The notes under the pieces were generated by a model. The model was not told where the DNA came from and made no database searches. It saw only the letters and a program-made list of their open reading frames with translations. From contig NZ_QQKA01000008.1 in assembly GCF_003493605.1 (NCBI RefSeq), forward strand, positions 1 through 64,000: 64,000 nucleotides of DNA. The letters run 5' to 3'. This document shows, in pieces, positions 61,455 to 64,000 of the stretch; position 1 is the stretch's first letter; each line of letters starts with the position of its first letter. The position numbers were made by a program, and so were the translations under genes. This DNA comes from Haemophilus haemolyticus (GTDB lineage Bacteria; Pseudomonadota; Gammaproteobacteria; Enterobacterales; Pasteurellaceae).

Positions 61455-62699
61455 ATGGCAAAAGATCAAGATAACGACATCACTGAACAAGTTGGTGATA
61501 CGCCAAAAGTGGTTGAAAAAACAGAAACGATACAGCCAGTTCCACAAACTATTGTGAAAAAAACGGGCACAGCATTGAGTTTATTGGCGATTCTCATTGC
61601 GCTAGGTGTGGGCGGGGCTGGTTATTATTTTGGTCAGCAACAAGTAGCTGAAATTCAGCAAAAATTAACCGCACTTGAAAGCCAAGGTGGTGTAGCTGTT
61701 TCTGCCTCTGGGTCTAATAATAGTGGACAGCTTGCACAATTAGAACAAGGCTTAAAAACCGTACAAGATAAAGTCGAGCAACTTGAGCAATTAGTTGCAG
61801 GCAAAACAGGCGAAATTGCTGCACTACAAGCCCAAGTAAAACAAGTTAGTCAACTGGCTGGTGCACAACAACCGAGTGACTGGTTATTTTCCGAAGCTGA
61901 TTTCTTGTTAAATAACGCCTTGCGTAAACTTGTTTTAGATAACGATGTTGATACAGCTATTTCTTTATTAAAATTGGCTGATGAAACACTCGTTAAGGTA
62001 AACAATTCACAAGCGAATGCGATTCGTACGGCAATCAACCAAGATTTAAAACAACTTCTTTCACTTTCAAGCGTAGACCAAAATGCAGTAATGCAAAAAC
62101 TTTCACAGCTTGCTAACACTGTGGATGAGTTACAAGCATTGAATGTGAATTTTGATGAAACGCCAGAAAAGAGCGGTAAATTATCTGATGATATTGCAGA
62201 TTGGCAGCAAAATGTGGAAAAGAGTGCAACTTCTTTCCTAAATCACTTCATTCGTATTTCGCCAAAACAAAGTGCGGATAAAAAAGAGTTGCTTGCACCA
62301 AACCAAGATATTTATCTTCGTGAGAACATTCGTTTACGTTTACAACTTGCTATTATGGCCGTACCACGCCAGCAAGATGAACTTTATAAACAATCTTTAG
62401 ATGCGGTTGCTTCTTGGGTTCGTAGCTATTTTGATACGAATGCAGAAGTGACGCAAAATTTCTTAAAATCAGTAGATGAGCTGGCTGATTCTTCTATTTA
62501 TGTCGATGTGCCAGAGCAATTAAAAAGTTTGACCTTGCTTGATAAATATCTCAATCGTGCGCCGTTAGATGTCCAAAAGGTGGAAATTGAAGCGGATAAA
62601 GCCATTGAAACTATGCCTAAAGCTGAAGGTGTGGTAATAGAAGCATCTGCACCAGAAAAACAAGAATCTCAACCGGCAAAAGCTGAGACACAAAAATAA
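61455..62699 (+). CDS. hemX: HemX-like membrane protein
   Basis: 414 residues. A cytosolic N-terminus is followed by one membrane helix (about 36-58, ALSLLAILIALGVGGAGYYFG) and a coiled coil (about 60-130), then a HemX domain (DWLFSEADFLLNNALRKLVLD). In this family the domain was once thought to be a uroporphyrin methyltransferase, but the methyltransferase fold is absent. It precedes hemY by 9 bp, as in E. coli hemCDXY; hemC and hemD are not in the window. Confidence 0.92.
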   Translation: MAKDQDNDITEQVGDTPKVVEKTETIQPVPQTIVKKTGTALSLLAILIALGVGGAGYYFGQQQVAEIQQKLTALESQGGVAVSASGSNNSGQLAQLEQGLKTVQDKVEQLEQLVAGKTGEIAALQAQVKQVSQLAGAQQPSDWLFSEADFLLNNALRKLVLDNDVDTAISLLKLADETLVKVNNSQANAIRTAINQDLKQLLSLSSVDQNAVMQKLSQLANTVDELQALNVNFDETPEKSGKLSDDIADWQQNVEKSATSFLNHFIRISPKQSADKKELLAPNQDIYLRENIRLRLQLAIMAVPRQQDELYKQSLDAVASWVRSYFDTNAEVTQNFLKSVDELADSSIYVDVPEQLKSLTLLDKYLNRAPLDVQKVEIEADKAIETMPKAEGVVIEASAPEKQESQPAKAETQK

Positions 62700-62708
62700 G
62701 GATAGCCT

Positions 62709-63995
62709 ATGTTTAGAGTGCTTTTTTTAATGCTAGCATTGCTTGCTGGGTTGATTGCAGGGCCTTATCTTTCTGGTCAGCAAGGCTATGTTCGTATTGA
62801 AACAACAAATAATATCGTTGAAATGTCGATTACGACATTAGTGATTTTCTTCGTAATTGCTTTAGCGATTATTTATGGTTTGGAATGGATCGTCACACGT
62901 TTTCTACGTTTAAGTCGCGGTTCTTATAATTGGTTTTCTAGCCGTAAACGTGTGAGAGCGCAGAAACAAACCCTTGAAGGTTTGATGAAGATGAATGAAG
63001 GGGATTACGCCAAAGCAGAAAAATTGATTGGTAAGAATGCCAAACATTCTGCTGAGCCTGTGTTAAACCTCATCAAAGCTGCTGAAGCAGCACAACAACG
63101 TGGTGATGAATTTAGCGCAAATCGCTATTTGATTGAAGCCACTGAATTAGCTGGTTCAGATAATTTGCTAGTGGAAATTGCCCGCACGCGTATTTTATTG
63201 CAACAAAACAAATTGCCAGCGGCACGTAGTTCTGTGGATAGCTTGTTAGAAATGGCTGATCGCAATAAAGAAGTGTTAAAACTGGCGGTAGAAATTTATC
63301 TTCGTTCTAAAGCCTATCAAGCCCTCGATAAGATTCTAGATGGGGTTGAAAATAGTGGTTTATTCAGTGCTGAAGAGTTTAAAGATCTTCGTTCTCAAAC
63401 AGAAAATGGTTTGCTCGATGAGAAAATGAATGAAGAAGGAGTAGATGGTTTGCTTGAGTGGTGGGATGCTCAGTCTCGTAGTCGTCGTAATAATATTGAT
63501 CTCAAAGTTGGTTTAATTCAGCGTTTAATTGATTGTAATGACCATGAGTCAGCATCAGAGTTTACTGTTGAAGTATTGAAGAAAATTGGCGATAACACCA
63601 GCATTAGCAAAGAACTTTGTACTCAAATTACACGTTTACAACCAGAAGATAACAGTAAACTTCTCAAGCTAATCGAAAAACGTGCAAAACGTGCAGATGA
63701 GAAACAAAAATGCTGTATCAATCGTGCTTTGGGTTATTTATATGTTCGTAATAATGAATTTGCTAAAGCAGCAGATGTATTCAAAAACGTGATGGCTTGC
63801 CCTGAACAGTTAGAGCCAAATGATTTGATGATGGCATCTTATGTATTTGAACAAGCGGGTGATAAAGCATTAGCTGAGCAAGTTCGCCAAGAGAGTTTGA
63901 AATCAGTGATGGCAATTCAGGATGTCGCCCTAGAAAGTGCGGAAGAAAAAACAGAAGAAAATTCAACCGCACTTTTAGAAAGCAAATCTGAGTAG
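62709..63995 (+). CDS. hemY: HemY, TPR-containing membrane protein
   Basis: 428 residues. Two membrane helices lie at about 1-20 and 40-62, followed by tetratricopeptide repeats through about 395. It is the proteobacterial HemY linked to haem synthesis, not the protoporphyrinogen oxidase of Gram-positive bacteria. The gene ends five bases before the window edge, with an uptake signal in its last codons. Confidence 0.93.
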   Translation: MFRVLFLMLALLAGLIAGPYLSGQQGYVRIETTNNIVEMSITTLVIFFVIALAIIYGLEWIVTRFLRLSRGSYNWFSSRKRVRAQKQTLEGLMKMNEGDYAKAEKLIGKNAKHSAEPVLNLIKAAEAAQQRGDEFSANRYLIEATELAGSDNLLVEIARTRILLQQNKLPAARSSVDSLLEMADRNKEVLKLAVEIYLRSKAYQALDKILDGVENSGLFSAEEFKDLRSQTENGLLDEKMNEEGVDGLLEWWDAQSRSRRNNIDLKVGLIQRLIDCNDHESASEFTVEVLKKIGDNTSISKELCTQITRLQPEDNSKLLKLIEKRAKRADEKQKCCINRALGYLYVRNNEFAKAADVFKNVMACPEQLEPNDLMMASYVFEQAGDKALAEQVRQESLKSVMAIQDVALESAEEKTEENSTALLESKSE

Positions 63996-64000
63996 CTCAA

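Overview
The window is chromosomal DNA of a Haemophilus, either H. influenzae or a very close relative such as H. haemolyticus. The evidence is about forty copies (by eye) of the Hin-type DNA uptake signal AAGTGCGGT/ACCGCACTT, many paired as inverted hairpin terminators, the protein D (glpQ) lipoprotein gene, a 217-residue Sxy/TfoX, and overall gene content. The gene order differs from H. influenzae Rd as I remember it.

Layout. 1-400: 5' end of a 16S rRNA gene on the minus strand with its promoter and boxA. 0.4-4.2 kb: tfoX divergent from SOS-controlled recA-recX, then crcB and a HAD phosphatase. 4.7-14.3 kb: a plus-strand catabolic block made of argF, arcC, a YfcC-type carrier and an Lrp/AsnC regulator, followed by pepE, a DcuC-type carrier, an AbgA-like amidohydrolase and cpdB. 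14.4-15.5 kb: a metal-efflux operon (CDF transporter plus MerR regulator) behind a MerR-type promoter. About 15.63-15.92 kb: the chromosomal replication origin oriC, with DnaA boxes, ten GATC sites in about 170 bp and AT-rich 13-mer-like repeats beside mnmG. 16-27 kb: mnmG, a qorB/ytfH-like redox pair, rsmG and the complete atpIBEFHAGDC operon. 27-31.3 kb: a lipoprotein, selB, selA and the selenocysteine tRNA gene selC.

31.3-35.7 kb is the accessory part. A decayed satellite-type element sits in the 3' end of selC, with a near-copy of the tRNA end at 35701-35724 as the far attachment site. It holds the C-terminal part of a DUF927 helicase/primase-like protein, an array of CGTGCCCA iterons spaced by helical turns, a dead toxin with a live antitoxin, an intact HigB/NadS-type toxin-antitoxin pair, and an AAA-type ATPase. 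The ATPase promoter carries the same TATAC/GTATA operator as both toxin-antitoxin promoters. No integrase is left.

35.8-47 kb: pepD, gpt and the glp regulon. In the regulon a deletion has fused the 5' part of glpF out of frame to the last 50 or so codons of glpK. glpQ, a secreted propeller-like protein, glpT and glpABC are intact, so glycerol uptake and phosphorylation look lost while glycerol-3-phosphate uptake and oxidation remain. The glpT/glpA control region has one clean CRP site and one hybrid CRP/FNR site. 47-53 kb: a TonB-dependent receptor with a perfect FNR box, a REPIN-like repeat, and cydDC. 53-64 kb: a small periplasmic protein, ftsP, plsC, lpxH, an aroE paralog, cysE, cyaA (CRP box over its promoter), hemX and hemY.

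The strongest leads are the selC element, with its shared operator linking the toxin-antitoxin pairs to the ATPase, and its phased iterons. After those come oriC with a metal-efflux operon next to it, the glpF-glpK deletion together with the absence of gpsA between cyaA and cysE, and the REPIN.
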